A stretch of 46,279 nt of DNA from Gluconobacter sphaericus NBRC 12467 (GTDB lineage: Bacteria > Pseudomonadota > Alphaproteobacteria > Acetobacterales > Acetobacteraceae): NCBI RefSeq assembly GCF_006539125.1, contig NZ_BJMK01000016.1, positions 1 through 46,279 of the forward strand, in the 5' to 3' direction. The notes beneath the pieces were generated by a model. That model was not told the origin of the DNA. It searched no databases and worked only from the letters and a program-made list of their open reading frames with translations. This document shows, piece after piece, positions 35,262 to 43,687 of this stretch. A program made the translations under genes and the position numbers. Every line of letters begins with the position of its first letter. The first letter of the stretch is position 1.

Positions 35262-35780
35262 TCAGCGTCGGGAGCGTCCCATGCGGAAGCTCCCGACCAG
35301 AGCGACCACGAACACCGCCGCCGCATACAGCCCTCCCAGCTCCGTCATCGAGACGGGCAGACCGAACAGGTAATCCGGCGAATCACACGGCTTGTTCGGC
35401 CGTGCCGGCATCGCGGACATCCAGTCCTTGAAGCTACCACCGTGAAAAGCCGGGGCCCTGCATTCTGGCGCCGGGCTGGGCCAGAACTTGTGCTCCACCC
35501 CAGCATGCAGCACCGCCAGCCCAATACTGGTCATCAAGCACAAGAGCCCGAGGAAAACTCCGAACCGGGCATAGCGCTTGGGCAGGACGATCGTGACAAT
35601 CCCGATCCCGAGCAGCACCCACCACGGGCGCCGCTCCCACAGGCACAGCTCGCACGGCGCAAGCTTCAGCCAGTGCTCGGCGAACCAGACTACGCCGAGC
35701 GCCAGAAGCGCCCCCAGAACATACAGACCGCCCAGAGCATTCGTTGAAACGGGGCGGTGTGTCGTTCTGTTCAGTGGCAC
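35262..35780 (-). CDS. dsbB: Disulfide bond formation protein DsbB family
   Basis: DsbB is a four-helix inner-membrane protein that reoxidises the periplasmic thiol oxidase DsbA and passes electrons to ubiquinone. The 172-residue protein has the first cysteine pair C43/C46 in APCELCLWER and the second periplasmic pair C107/C132. Arginine after the first pair (R50/R51) fits quinone binding. It begins with GTG, overlapping the otsA stop by 10 bases, so it is likely translated by coupling. No dsbA is in the window. Confidence 0.88.
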   Translation of the reverse strand: MPLNRTTHRPVSTNALGGLYVLGALLALGVVWFAEHWLKLAPCELCLWERRPWWVLLGIGIVTIVLPKRYARFGVFLGLLCLMTSIGLAVLHAGVEHKFWPSPAPECRAPAFHGGSFKDWMSAMPARPNKPCDSPDYLFGLPVSMTELGGLYAAAVFVVALVGSFRMGRSRR

Positions 35781-37114
35781 GGATGGATCGCCTCCAGACT
35801 ATCAAGAAACTGCTTGGACCAGCTCCCCGCCGTATTGCGGGAAACCTCGCCATACATCGCAGACCATGCCGCATGACGGGCGTGCACGTCCATGGTCAGG
35901 CCGATATGAAGCGCCTCGGCCATTCCTTCCGCATCCAGCGGATTGATCAGAAGCGCCTCGGGCATTTCTGGAGCTGCCCCAGCAAACCGCGACAGCACCA
36001 GCACACCAGGATCGTCCTCGTCCTGCGCCGCGATGAACTCCTTGGCCACGAGGTTCATCCCATCCCGCAGCGGCGTAACAAACCCCACATCCGCCATCCG
36101 GTAAAGCCCGGCGAGGATATGCCGCCCGATCGGCCAGGTCGTGTAACGGATCGGCACCCAATCCGGCGTGCCATAGGCGCCGTTGATCGTCCCGACCAGC
36201 CCATCCAGCTCTTCCTTGAGCAGACGATAGCTTTCTACGCCACCCCGTGACACCGGAGTAACCTGAAGGAATGTCACCTGCCCGCGATGCTCGGGATAAT
36301 TCTTTAGCAGAGCCTCGAAGCCCTTCATCCGCTCGGGCAGACCCTTGGAGTAATCCAGCCGGTCCACCCCCATGATTAGGCGCGTCCCCTCCAACGTATC
36401 CATGATCTTGATCACCTCGTCGGAAGAAGCGCTTTCGATCGCCTGCTGTCGGAAGCTGACGGGATCAATCCCGATAGGCACGGCCTCGACCGCCGCCTTC
36501 AGGCCATAGGCCTCGAAACATCCCTTGAGATTGGCCGCATCCTCAGGCGTCTGCACCCCGATCAGGTCGCAGGCCGCCAGTCCGGTCAACAGCATGTCGA
36601 GCTTGGGCAGCAGACGCGCGACGCTCCAAGGCGGGAACGGAATGTGCAGGAAGAATCCGACCCGACCTGTTACGCCCCGGTCCCGAAGCATCTTACCCAA
36701 CGGAAACAGATGATAGTCATGGATCCAGACCGTATCATCCGGCTCCAGAAGCCCGACCAGACGATCCGCAAAGACCTCGTTCGCCTCATAATAGGCATCG
36801 CAGTCCTCACGGGTGTAGCGGATCAGGTTGGTCCGGTAATGGCACAGGGGCCACAGGACTCCGTTGGAAAAATTTAGATAAAACCGATCATACTGCTCCT
36901 GGGTCAAGTCGAACGTCACGTAATTGACGTTTCCCACCCGCTCGCTCTGGACCGGCCGGTCGGCCGCATCCATATGCTGATGGCCCGACCACCCGAACCA
37001 CAGGGTCTCCTGCGTCTGTACTGCATCATACAGACCAACCGTCAGACCCCCGGCAGGCTGCGTACGCTCACCAGGGGCAGGCGTCCGGTTGGAAACAATA
37101 ATCAGGCGCCCCAT
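35771..37114 (-). CDS. otsA: Trehalose-6-phosphate synthase
   Basis: A GT20 enzyme that joins UDP-glucose and glucose 6-phosphate to trehalose 6-phosphate, an osmotic and stress protectant. The 447-residue protein shows [11 protein letters not shown] at the start, [18 protein letters not shown], the donor motif [14 protein letters not shown] and [13 protein letters not shown]. Length is normal for the bacterial type. GAGGG lies a few bases before the ATG, within the end of otsB, which it overlaps by 13 bases. Ends overlapping dsbB by 10 bases. Confidence 0.95.
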   Translation of the reverse strand: MGRLIIVSNRTPAPGERTQPAGGLTVGLYDAVQTQETLWFGWSGHQHMDAADRPVQSERVGNVNYVTFDLTQEQYDRFYLNFSNGVLWPLCHYRTNLIRYTREDCDAYYEANEVFADRLVGLLEPDDTVWIHDYHLFPLGKMLRDRGVTGRVGFFLHIPFPPWSVARLLPKLDMLLTGLAACDLIGVQTPEDAANLKGCFEAYGLKAAVEAVPIGIDPVSFRQQAIESASSDEVIKIMDTLEGTRLIMGVDRLDYSKGLPERMKGFEALLKNYPEHRGQVTFLQVTPVSRGGVESYRLLKEELDGLVGTINGAYGTPDWVPIRYTTWPIGRHILAGLYRMADVGFVTPLRDGMNLVAKEFIAAQDEDDPGVLVLSRFAGAAPEMPEALLINPLDAEGMAEALHIGLTMDVHARHAAWSAMYGEVSRNTAGSWSKQFLDSLEAIHPCH

Positions 37115-37866
37115 CCGTGTCCCTCCGACAGATCATGCAGCCAGCGCCGGAACGTGGCCGCATCTGGAAAATCATCGGGAATGAGCCAACCTGCGCCCCC
37201 CATCTGGCGCGCAGCTCTCACCCCATCGCGGTCCGTGACATCATCACCGGCAAAAACCGGAAGCCGTCCTGCAAAAGGCGGCTCCGCCATCAGTTCCCGC
37301 AGCGCCTTGCCCTTATCGATCCCCAATGGCCGGAGCTCGATGGCCATCTGGGCATCCTGAAGGTGAAACCCCCGGTCTTCCACTGGCCAGGCCGACGCCA
37401 ACTCCCGAAAAGCAGACTCCACCTCGGGCGCACGGCGGTAATGCAGCACCATTCCAGCTTTTTTATGTTCAACACTGGCTCCGGGATGATCTGCCGCAGC
37501 CTTTTCAACAGCCTGTACCCATTCTCCGGGCACAACGGGCAGCTCCCGCTCCCGTAACGCTTGGTCGGGCGCATGACGCATCATCACACCATGCTCGCCC
37601 GCCACGGCATAAGGAATATCCGGCAGGAAATGATCAATCTGTGCAATGGGTCGGCCAGTAATGATCGCAAACGCGCCATCAAGCATGTCCCGAAGACGCA
37701 GCAGATCCGCCGCGAGCCCCTCCGGTACCCGGACACTTTCCGGGGTAGGCGCGATATCAACAAGCGTTCCATCAAAATCAAGCAGCAGGGCTGCCCGAGA
37801 CGGGGGAAAGGGAACCTGAATCATGAAGCTGTCATTTCTTCCTGTTTCTGGGTCATTCCGCCCCAT
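37102..37866 (-). CDS. otsB: Trehalose-6-phosphate phosphatase
   Basis: A HAD-superfamily phosphatase that removes phosphate from trehalose 6-phosphate. Nucleophile and acid/base D30 and D32 in LLLDFDGTLV, then IITGRP, GEHGVMMR, KGKALREL and the metal site FAGDDVTDRDG. The 254-residue form starts at an ATG 4 bases after the DUF2155 stop with AAGGTGGG just upstream; a later ATG at 37824 (240 residues, MIQVPFPP) is possible but its AGGAAG is farther away. It overlaps otsA, giving an otsB-otsA order. Confidence 0.93.
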   Translation of the reverse strand: MGRNDPETGRNDSFMIQVPFPPSRAALLLDFDGTLVDIAPTPESVRVPEGLAADLLRLRDMLDGAFAIITGRPIAQIDHFLPDIPYAVAGEHGVMMRHAPDQALRERELPVVPGEWVQAVEKAAADHPGASVEHKKAGMVLHYRRAPEVESAFRELASAWPVEDRGFHLQDAQMAIELRPLGIDKGKALRELMAEPPFAGRLPVFAGDDVTDRDGVRAARQMGGAGWLIPDDFPDAATFRRWLHDLSEGHGWGA

Positions 37867-37872
37867 CCCACC

Positions 37873-38565
37873 TTATTCGAGACCGGGATCGGCCTCGGGA
37901 GGTGACAGGGACTGTCCCGAAGACTGCGGAGGCATAACCGGAGCAAGGGACGGCGCCGCACCGCTGGGAGGCGCGAGCGGAATGGGATTATGACTGTCCG
38001 GAGCAAGCGGTACAGGACCGCCTGAGGCAGAACCGGGCTGCGATGCCGGAGCATCGCCGCCTTCTTCCACCGGAACCTCCGCACTGGCGAGCACGGGCGC
38101 CTTCACCTCAGGCAGAGGGCCCGCCTGAGGTGCCGTCAGCGCTCCCGCACAGGAGACAACGCGCACATCGTACAAAGGGCTGCCATAAGTTGCGACAGAA
38201 GGCTCCTGAGCCAACATCCAGCCATCGAAAGGCGGCCGCTGCGGATCGCTGCTGTCCTTAAGATGCAGCAGGGCTCCGGCATCCGCGACCAGCGTCTGCG
38301 GCCGGCTGACACAAGCTTCAACACCCACGGAAAGACTGTGATAGGTCACGCTCCCGCCCACGGGAATCGTGAGAAGTTCCAGATGAGCATCCAGCCGGTC
38401 CAACACGCGCACCACAGCCTGCGACTGCCCCTGCCAGGTTGTCGCCGGATACATCGCCGGGGGCGCCACACCTGTTGCGGCCTGCGCGCCCGAAATCCCG
38501 CCAAGCAGAATCATTGCGCCCCCCCTACACGGCAGCAGAACCCGGCCCGACCAAAGTTTCATCAT
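37873..38565 (-). CDS. DUF2155 exported protein
   Basis: A 230-residue protein with a signal-peptide-like N-terminus (hydrophobic about 17-29, AQA near 27-29). A DUF2155 domain lies about 50-145: RVLDRLDAHLELLTIPVGG, VEACVSRPQ and the FDGWMLAQEPSV segment. A long Pro/Ser/Ala-rich tail (about 160-230) is probably disordered. Function is unknown; in alphaproteobacteria DUF2155 genes usually follow an mlaD-like gene, as here, suggesting an envelope role. Its start overlaps the stop of the 80-residue gene by four bases. Confidence 0.85.
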   Translation of the reverse strand: MMKLWSGRVLLPCRGGAMILLGGISGAQAATGVAPPAMYPATTWQGQSQAVVRVLDRLDAHLELLTIPVGGSVTYHSLSVGVEACVSRPQTLVADAGALLHLKDSSDPQRPPFDGWMLAQEPSVATYGSPLYDVRVVSCAGALTAPQAGPLPEVKAPVLASAEVPVEEGGDAPASQPGSASGGPVPLAPDSHNPIPLAPPSGAAPSLAPVMPPQSSGQSLSPPEADPGLE

Positions 38566-38804
38566 GACTCTTTCTCCTGAGTCCCACCTTGGAACGGGCT
38601 CTTCAGATCGGACAGCATGGCCTGAAACGTCTGCAGCATCGCCTGAGATGAAACCCCCATCAGAACCCCGTCATCAAACACATCCTGCAGGGCCTGACGC
38701 AGTTCGGCATCGTTTTCCCGCAGGATCTGGACCTTCTCCGCACAGGACACGGGATTGCCCTCATGGTCGACCCACAGAAACGCATTTTTGTGCGTATCCG
38801 TCAT
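38562..38804 (-). CDS. Conserved hypothetical small protein between mlaD and DUF2155
   Basis: An 80-residue, soluble, acidic protein with a short N-terminal part (NAFLWVDHEGNPVSCAEKV) and a predicted helical remainder (LRENDAELRQALQDVFDDGVLMGVS). I do not recognise a family. It starts three bases after the mlaD stop and its own stop overlaps the DUF2155 ATG, so it is firmly inside the operon and very likely real. A single cysteine is at C21. Involvement with lipid transport or envelope is inferred only from its position. Confidence 0.72.
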   Translation of the reverse strand: MTDTHKNAFLWVDHEGNPVSCAEKVQILRENDAELRQALQDVFDDGVLMGVSSQAMLQTFQAMLSDLKSPFQGGTQEKES

Positions 38805-38807
38805 GCC

Positions 38808-39332
38808 TCAAGGCTCATCCGTCAGGCTGCCTGCAACCGGCTTTCCTACAGCAACCTTCTGGCTCTTCTGCAGCGAATCCGTCACAGAGAAAATGAACTT
38901 GCTCAGAAGTTGTTCCAAACTAATGGAGCCCTGCGTCTCGGTCATGACACCACCCGGCTTCACGACCGAATCCGCTCCGCCTGGAGACAGCGCAATGTAC
39001 TTCCCACCCAGCAGACTGTCAGACGTCACGATCGCAGCTGAATCCGTCGGCAGCTTTACATCTGGCGCGAGCGTAAACGTCACTTGGGCCTGAAAGCTCT
39101 TGGGATCGACCACAGCCCCGGTCACGTGCCCCACAGTAATGCCAGCAAGCCGCACGTCTGACCCGACCGTCAAGCCGTCGATCTGGCTGAAGGAGGCATG
39201 GACAGGGTAGCCCCCGTCATCGCTCCGATGATGTCCGACCATTGCCGCGACCAGAAGACCCGCAAGACAGGCAAGGACAGCGAACCCGGCCAGAAGCTCC
39301 AGCCGGTCATGACGGACCGCGACAGCGCTCAT
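38808..39332 (-). CDS. mlaD: MlaD family outer-membrane lipid transport protein
   Basis: A 174-residue MCE-domain protein. One membrane anchor (about 13-32) is followed by the MCE domain (about 40-120): YPVHASFSQIDGLTVGSDVRLAGITVG, and SDSLLGGKYIALSPGG. The rest (about 125-174) is a helical tail. In the Mla system MlaD hexamers in the inner membrane pass phospholipids between the MlaFE transporter and the periplasmic MlaC. GAGGGT lies well before the ATG. No mlaE, mlaF or mlaC is adjacent, the usual alphaproteobacterial dispersal. It heads the operon that runs to dsbB. Confidence 0.9.
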   Translation of the reverse strand: MSAVAVRHDRLELLAGFAVLACLAGLLVAAMVGHHRSDDGGYPVHASFSQIDGLTVGSDVRLAGITVGHVTGAVVDPKSFQAQVTFTLAPDVKLPTDSAAIVTSDSLLGGKYIALSPGGADSVVKPGGVMTETQGSISLEQLLSKFIFSVTDSLQKSQKVAVGKPVAGSLTDEP

Positions 39333-39530
39333 GACGATACCCTCGTGAAAATCATCTTTTCAGCACTACCCGACTCCGCTTCGCGCGTCCAATCCTCCCG
39401 CGGAAATCGTCACTCAGCAGCCTCCGGAAGAATGTTATCCCCCATATCCCCACATTCCCGCCCATTAGGGGCTTTCCGCAGGCCTTTTTCCGACTTACGG
39501 GCCCATAGGTGCAGGGCGTAGATTCGCAAC

Positions 39531-41054
39531 ATGACAGCTCGCCTTCACTGGACCGGCGTTCGCATGAGGACGCTTCAGGTCATGACCGACCCCGACGACA
39601 GCGCCCTGCGCTCCGTCACCCTTCCTGCCGCCTGGGATGACGAGGCCGCGCAGGCCCTCGCCCAGATCACCCTGAATGGTGGGCCGGTCAGACTTGCCGC
39701 AGAGGCAGCGCGTTGGGTAGACACGATCGATGCGTGCCCGCCCCTTCCCGGCACCCCAGCCAACACGCCATCGCCGGGCCGGAGCCTGTCCTATCTTTTG
39801 CTGATGCAACAGATGGCACCTAATACCGCGCTATGGCAGTGCCAGCCCGACCAGACGCCCGGCTTCACCATCCGCCTGTCCAGCTTCGTGCAAGAGACCG
39901 GCTTCGCCGCCGAGCATTTCGTTGCCTGTCTGCGCCTGGCCTGCGATGCTTTGCGCCGCCTTCATGCCGCGACCCGGATCGAGCGCACAGGTGAGCTGCC
40001 CCTGTTCGATCTACCCGCCCAACCTGAAGACGAAGCCGCAGGCCTCATTCTCCTGACCGATCTCGATGCCTGCCTGGCGGCCCTCGGCCTGGACTATGAC
40101 AGTGACGACGCCCGCAACGCGGCCTGCGCCATAGCCGCGCTCGCCACCACAGTTGCTCGCACCGGAACAAAACTGTCCCCGCCGTCCATCCCGGAATCAC
40201 CCCTGCTTGGACTGCGAACCATCGCATCCTCGGTCTGCGTTACCGATGAAGTGCTGCATTTCTGCCCGATTGAAACCGGATTTTCCTCTCCAGCCCCCAC
40301 CGAAAGGCTGCTGGGTGTTGAAACCTGCGGCCTCGCCCCGGCCTTTTCGCCACTGCGCGAAGATGGACATTTGCGTGCATCCACGTTGGCCCGGCTGGCC
40401 TGCCGGGGCCTGACACCCGAATCCGCCCTGGCACTTGCGCTGGCGGGCGAGACCCCGCTCCCGCCCGCCCATCCGCAGGCTCAGGCTACCATGCACGCCG
40501 CCATCAAGAATGCCGTAGACTTCGTGCCGGCGATGCCGGAACCCGATCTGGCGGACCTGCAGGCCAAGCTGGCCCGTGGCGTACGTCGCCCGCTCCCGAT
40601 GCGGCAAACCGGCTTCACCCAGCGCGCGGCTGTGGGTGGTCACAGTCTTTTCATGCGAACCAGCGAATTCGAAGACGGCACACTCGGCGAGATCAGCCTT
40701 ACCCCGCCCCGAGAAAGCCCTATGGCCCGCGGACTGATGGACTGCCTCGGCCACGCTGTCAGCATCGGCCTGCAATATGGCGCCCCGCTGGAGGCCTTTG
40801 TGGAGCGATTCGCCTATACGCGCTTCGGACCTGCAGGCACTGTAGAGGGCGATCCGTCTACGGCATACGCGACCTCAATGCTCGATTATGCCTTCCGCAC
40901 TCTATCGGAAGCCTATCTGGGCAAGCACATGCCGGATGCCCCCCGCATCGAACCCAATTCGGAAGATCCAGCTCCCATGCTACCCTTCGGACGTAGCTCC
41001 GGCGAAAGCCCGGAATGGAAGGACCGCGGACGCCGTCTGAAACTAGTCAGCTAG
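39531..41054 (+). CDS. TSCPD-domain protein related to the C-terminus of NrdJ
   Basis: A 507-residue protein. Residues about 355-465 match the C-terminal TSCPD region of B12-dependent class II ribonucleotide reductase: RQTGFTQRAAVGGHSLFMRT, HAVSIGLQYGAPLEAFVERF, TRFGPAG and the MLDYAFRTLSEAYLGK segment. The first 350 residues show no radical-enzyme core: no B12 site and no active-site cysteines arranged as in NrdJ, so it is not a complete reductase. It contains several Cys (for example C80, C136) but no clear cluster. Function is unknown; it could bind metal or nucleotide. Divergent from mlaD. Confidence 0.8.
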   Translation: MTARLHWTGVRMRTLQVMTDPDDSALRSVTLPAAWDDEAAQALAQITLNGGPVRLAAEAARWVDTIDACPPLPGTPANTPSPGRSLSYLLLMQQMAPNTALWQCQPDQTPGFTIRLSSFVQETGFAAEHFVACLRLACDALRRLHAATRIERTGELPLFDLPAQPEDEAAGLILLTDLDACLAALGLDYDSDDARNAACAIAALATTVARTGTKLSPPSIPESPLLGLRTIASSVCVTDEVLHFCPIETGFSSPAPTERLLGVETCGLAPAFSPLREDGHLRASTLARLACRGLTPESALALALAGETPLPPAHPQAQATMHAAIKNAVDFVPAMPEPDLADLQAKLARGVRRPLPMRQTGFTQRAAVGGHSLFMRTSEFEDGTLGEISLTPPRESPMARGLMDCLGHAVSIGLQYGAPLEAFVERFAYTRFGPAGTVEGDPSTAYATSMLDYAFRTLSEAYLGKHMPDAPRIEPNSEDPAPMLPFGRSSGESPEWKDRGRRLKLVS

Positions 41055-41094
41055 GATGAAAAGCGGTTTCGATGGCTCCAGCGAGCAGAATACA

Positions 41095-41123
41095 TTGACA
41101 GTCAACGGACTCGCCGGTAGCTA
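41095..41123 (+). promoter_or_regulatory. Possible promoter of the F0 ATP synthase operon
   Basis: A perfect -35 box TTGACA at 41095-41100 is followed after 17 bases by TAGCTA (41118-41123), a poor -10 box. It lies about 100 bases before atpI, in the 143-base gap after the TSCPD gene. The -35 and the spacing are good, the -10 is not. Confidence 0.4.
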
Positions 41124-41197
41124 GCGCCTGCGCTGAGAAGGAATCCGGTTGAACGACCGGGTAAGAAGGATGCGTACAGGGTAAGGGATCAGACCTC

Positions 41198-41566
41198 ATG
41201 GGACACGCCCCTGCCGGTGACGACGAAGACTTCGACGAACGCCTGAGGCGTGCCCGTCAGAAGCTCGATCCCCGCTCAGGGGAATTCGCCGTAACCGACG
41301 AGGGTAATGGTGACAGTTCAATGTCATCCCTTGGAGTGGCGGTCCGCGTGGGAACGGACCTTGTAGCCGGACTCGCAGTCGGTGTAGCCATAGGCTACGC
41401 CTTGGGGCACTGGTTCGGATACAAGGCTTTGTTCCTGTCCGTATTCGCCCTGGCAGGATGTGGCGCCGGCATGTTGAATGTCTGGCGGGTTTTGAAGGAT
41501 TCGGGCATGGTGTCCGGACCGAAAGATGACGGGAGAAGCCAGCGTGGCAGCCGGATCGACGATTGA
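41198..41566 (+). CDS. atpI: ATP synthase protein I (AtpI-like)
   Basis: A 122-residue protein with an acidic/basic N-terminal tail (about 1-42) and two transmembrane helices (about 52-72 and 76-96), the hairpin being GLAVGVAIGYALGHWFGYK. AtpI helps assemble the c-ring of F0 and is the usual first gene of the operon. The family is variable in sequence, so the call rests on topology and on position. It overlaps the following atpB (start at 41544) by 23 bases. Confidence 0.85.
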   Translation: MGHAPAGDDEDFDERLRRARQKLDPRSGEFAVTDEGNGDSSMSSLGVAVRVGTDLVAGLAVGVAIGYALGHWFGYKALFLSVFALAGCGAGMLNVWRVLKDSGMVSGPKDDGRSQRGSRIDD

Positions 41567-42293
41567 CGCGCTCGGACAGTTCGAGCTCCATCCGGTTCTC
41601 GGGCATCTGGGAGAAGCCCTGCGGTTCTCGCAGTCACCGCTGTTCATGCTGATCGCCGTCGCCATCGTTCTCGTCTTCCTGTATGTCGGAATGCGTCCTG
41701 CCGCCGTGGTGCCGGGTCGCCTTCAGGCCGCCGCAGAAATCAGCTATGACTTCGTGCATGACCTCGCCGTCAGCACGATCGGCGAAAATGGCGCGACGTT
41801 CTTCCCGTTCGTCTTTGCGATTTTCTTCTTCATCCTGGCTGGCAACTACCTCGGTCTGTTGCCCTTCTCTTTCACGTACACCAGCCACATCGCCGTGACC
41901 TTCGGTCTGGCCATCATGGTGTTCGTCATCTCGATCCTTGCTTCCATCCGTTTTCAGGGTGTGGGCTTCCTTAAGCACTTCCTGCCCGCTGGAACGCCTG
42001 TCTGGCTTGCTCCGCTGCTGGTGCCGATCGAGCTCATCTCTTTCCTTTCGCGTCCGGTCAGCCTGTCGATCCGACTTTTCGCCAACATGGTGGCGGGTCA
42101 CGTGCTCCTGGAAGTGTTTGCCGGCTTCACGATCATGCTCGCCGGTCTGGGCGCATTCGGCCATGTTCTGGCCATCGCCCCGATCGCGATCAACATCGCG
42201 CTGACGGCCCTCGAACTGCTGGTGGGCGTGCTGCAGGCCTATGTGTTCGCCATTCTCACCTGCATCTATCTGCGTGAGGCCGTCGCTCACTGA
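41544..42293 (+). CDS. atpB: ATP synthase F0 subunit a
   Basis: The proton-channel subunit of F0, five to six helices. The essential arginine is in [18 protein letters not shown] and the terminal helix has [19 protein letters not shown]. The frame is open from an ATG at 41526, but the GTG at 41544 has GGGAG eight bases upstream and gives 249 residues beginning with the sequence [16 protein letters not shown] after the start residue. I prefer it. It overlaps atpI by 23 bases. Its 3' end is 52 bases before atpE. Confidence 0.94.
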   Translation: MAAGSTIDALGQFELHPVLGHLGEALRFSQSPLFMLIAVAIVLVFLYVGMRPAAVVPGRLQAAAEISYDFVHDLAVSTIGENGATFFPFVFAIFFFILAGNYLGLLPFSFTYTSHIAVTFGLAIMVFVISILASIRFQGVGFLKHFLPAGTPVWLAPLLVPIELISFLSRPVSLSIRLFANMVAGHVLLEVFAGFTIMLAGLGAFGHVLAIAPIAINIALTALELLVGVLQAYVFAILTCIYLREAVAH

Positions 42294-42345
42294 GCCACAC
42301 CAGCTTCGCACTAACCCTTTAATCGACCCAACAAGGAACCTGACA

Positions 42346-42603
42346 ATGGACGTTCAAGCCGCTCACGAATTCGGCATCAGCATCGCCCAGGCCGCCCGTG
42401 ACCTCGGTGCCGGTATTGCCGTTTTCGCCCTCGCCGGTGTCGGCATGGGTCTCGGCAACATCTTCTCCACGCTGATCAGCTCGGTTGCCCGCAACCCGGC
42501 TTCGCGTCCGCATGTCTTCGGCATCGGCATGCTGGGCTTTGCGCTGACGGAAGCTGTCGCGCTTTTCGCCCTGCTGATCGCGTTCCTGATCCTGTTCGCC
42601 TGA
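42346..42603 (+). CDS. atpE: ATP synthase F0 subunit c
   Basis: An 85-residue hairpin that forms the rotating c-ring. The proton-carrying acid is E69 in [11 protein letters not shown], and the polar loop is ARNPASRP (R49-P51) that contacts F1. The inner helix has the glycine series [17 protein letters not shown]. There is no Gln/Ser set that would suggest a sodium-driven ring, so it is probably proton-driven. AAGGAA is upstream of the ATG. Frames upstream in the same phase are not part of the gene. Confidence 0.96.
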   Translation: MDVQAAHEFGISIAQAARDLGAGIAVFALAGVGMGLGNIFSTLISSVARNPASRPHVFGIGMLGFALTEAVALFALLIAFLILFA

Positions 42604-42611
42604 GGTCGAAC

Positions 42612-43172
42612 ATGTACCGTACGCCACGCCTCTTCCTGTTCGCCGCTCCGCTTGCGGCCGTGCCGGGCCGTGCCGTGGCTGCGGGCATGCCACAGCTGAA
42701 CTTTCACGATCCGCTGCTGATCGGACAGGTCGTTTGGGGAGCCGTCATTTTCGGCGGCTTCTATCTCAGCCTGAGCCGCTTCGCGCTGCCGCGTGTCGAA
42801 CGGGTTCTGAGCAACCGTCGAACCCGTATCCAGAGCGATCTGGATGTTGCCCGCAAGGCTAAAGCCGAGGCCGACCGCGCCAGCGCGGAACTCCTCAGTG
42901 CCCGTCATGAAGCAGCCGAGCAGGCCCGCGCCCATGTGGAGCGGATCCAGAGCGAAGCCCGCGCCAGCGCGGATGCTCACGCTGCGGAAACGGCCAAGCG
43001 TCTTGAATCCGAGATCGCAAACGCCGAGACCCGAATCACCCAGTCCCGTGAAGAGGCCCTTTCCAGCCTGTCCGAGATCGCCACCAGCACCACACAGGAT
43101 CTGGTTGCGCGTCTGATCGGCACGCAGGACGAACAGACTGTCGCCAGCGCCGTCAAACGCGTCAGCGCCTAA
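42612..43172 (+). CDS. atpF': ATP synthase F0 subunit b'
   Basis: A 186-residue peripheral-stalk protein with an N-terminal hydrophobic stretch that may act as a signal (about 6-23), one membrane helix (about 35-55) and a long charged helix (about 60-175) rich in Ala, Glu and Arg. Photosynthetic and alphaproteobacterial ATP synthases use a b/b' pair instead of two b. The gene starts 8 bases after atpE and precedes atpF by about 10. The pair was told apart by order and by the longer N-terminus. Confidence 0.92.
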   Translation: MYRTPRLFLFAAPLAAVPGRAVAAGMPQLNFHDPLLIGQVVWGAVIFGGFYLSLSRFALPRVERVLSNRRTRIQSDLDVARKAKAEADRASAELLSARHEAAEQARAHVERIQSEARASADAHAAETAKRLESEIANAETRITQSREEALSSLSEIATSTTQDLVARLIGTQDEQTVASAVKRVSA

Positions 43173-43182
43173 GGAGACGATG

Positions 43183-43683
43183 ATGTTCCACGATCCCCGG
43201 TTCTGGACCGCCCTCGCCTTCGTCCTGTTCTTCGTCATTTTCGGACGCAAGCTCTGGATCGCCATCACCAGCCACCTGGATGCCCGCGCGACAAACGTCC
43301 GTAACGACCTCGATGAAGCAGCCCGCCTGCGCCGCGAAGCCGAGCAAATGCTGGAAGATGCCACCCGCGAGCGAGAAAAGACCCTGGCCGAAACACAGGC
43401 CATGCTTGCACGCTCCGAGGCCGAAGCCGCCGGTCTGGCAGAACGCGCCCGCAAGGACGCTGAAGCCGCCGCAGCCCGCTACGAGAAGATGGCGCAGGAT
43501 CGGATTCACGCAGCCGAACGCTCGGCCATCCGTGAAATTCAGGATCGCGCTACTCAGATCGCGGTCGCCGCAGCCCGTGAGGTCGTGTCGACCCGTCTGA
43601 CGGAAAGCCCTGACATCGCATCCAGCCTGCTCGACCAGAGCATCAACAGCCTGCCGGAAGCCCTTCGGCGCTCCGCTGCCTGA
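43183..43683 (+). CDS. atpF: ATP synthase F0 subunit b
   Basis: A 166-residue stalk protein with one N-terminal membrane helix (about 8-28, TALAFVLFFVIFGRKLW) and a long alanine- and charge-rich helix. The start is chosen as the second of two tandem ATGs (43180, 43183) because AGGAG at 43172-43176 stands six bases from it and only three from the first. It is the last F0 gene; a glycosyltransferase begins 4 bases after its stop. F1 genes are absent, as expected for Rhodospirillales with split F0 and F1 operons. Confidence 0.95.
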   Translation: MFHDPRFWTALAFVLFFVIFGRKLWIAITSHLDARATNVRNDLDEAARLRREAEQMLEDATREREKTLAETQAMLARSEAEAAGLAERARKDAEAAAARYEKMAQDRIHAAERSAIREIQDRATQIAVAAAREVVSTRLTESPDIASSLLDQSINSLPEALRRSAA

Positions 43684-43687
43684 TCCG

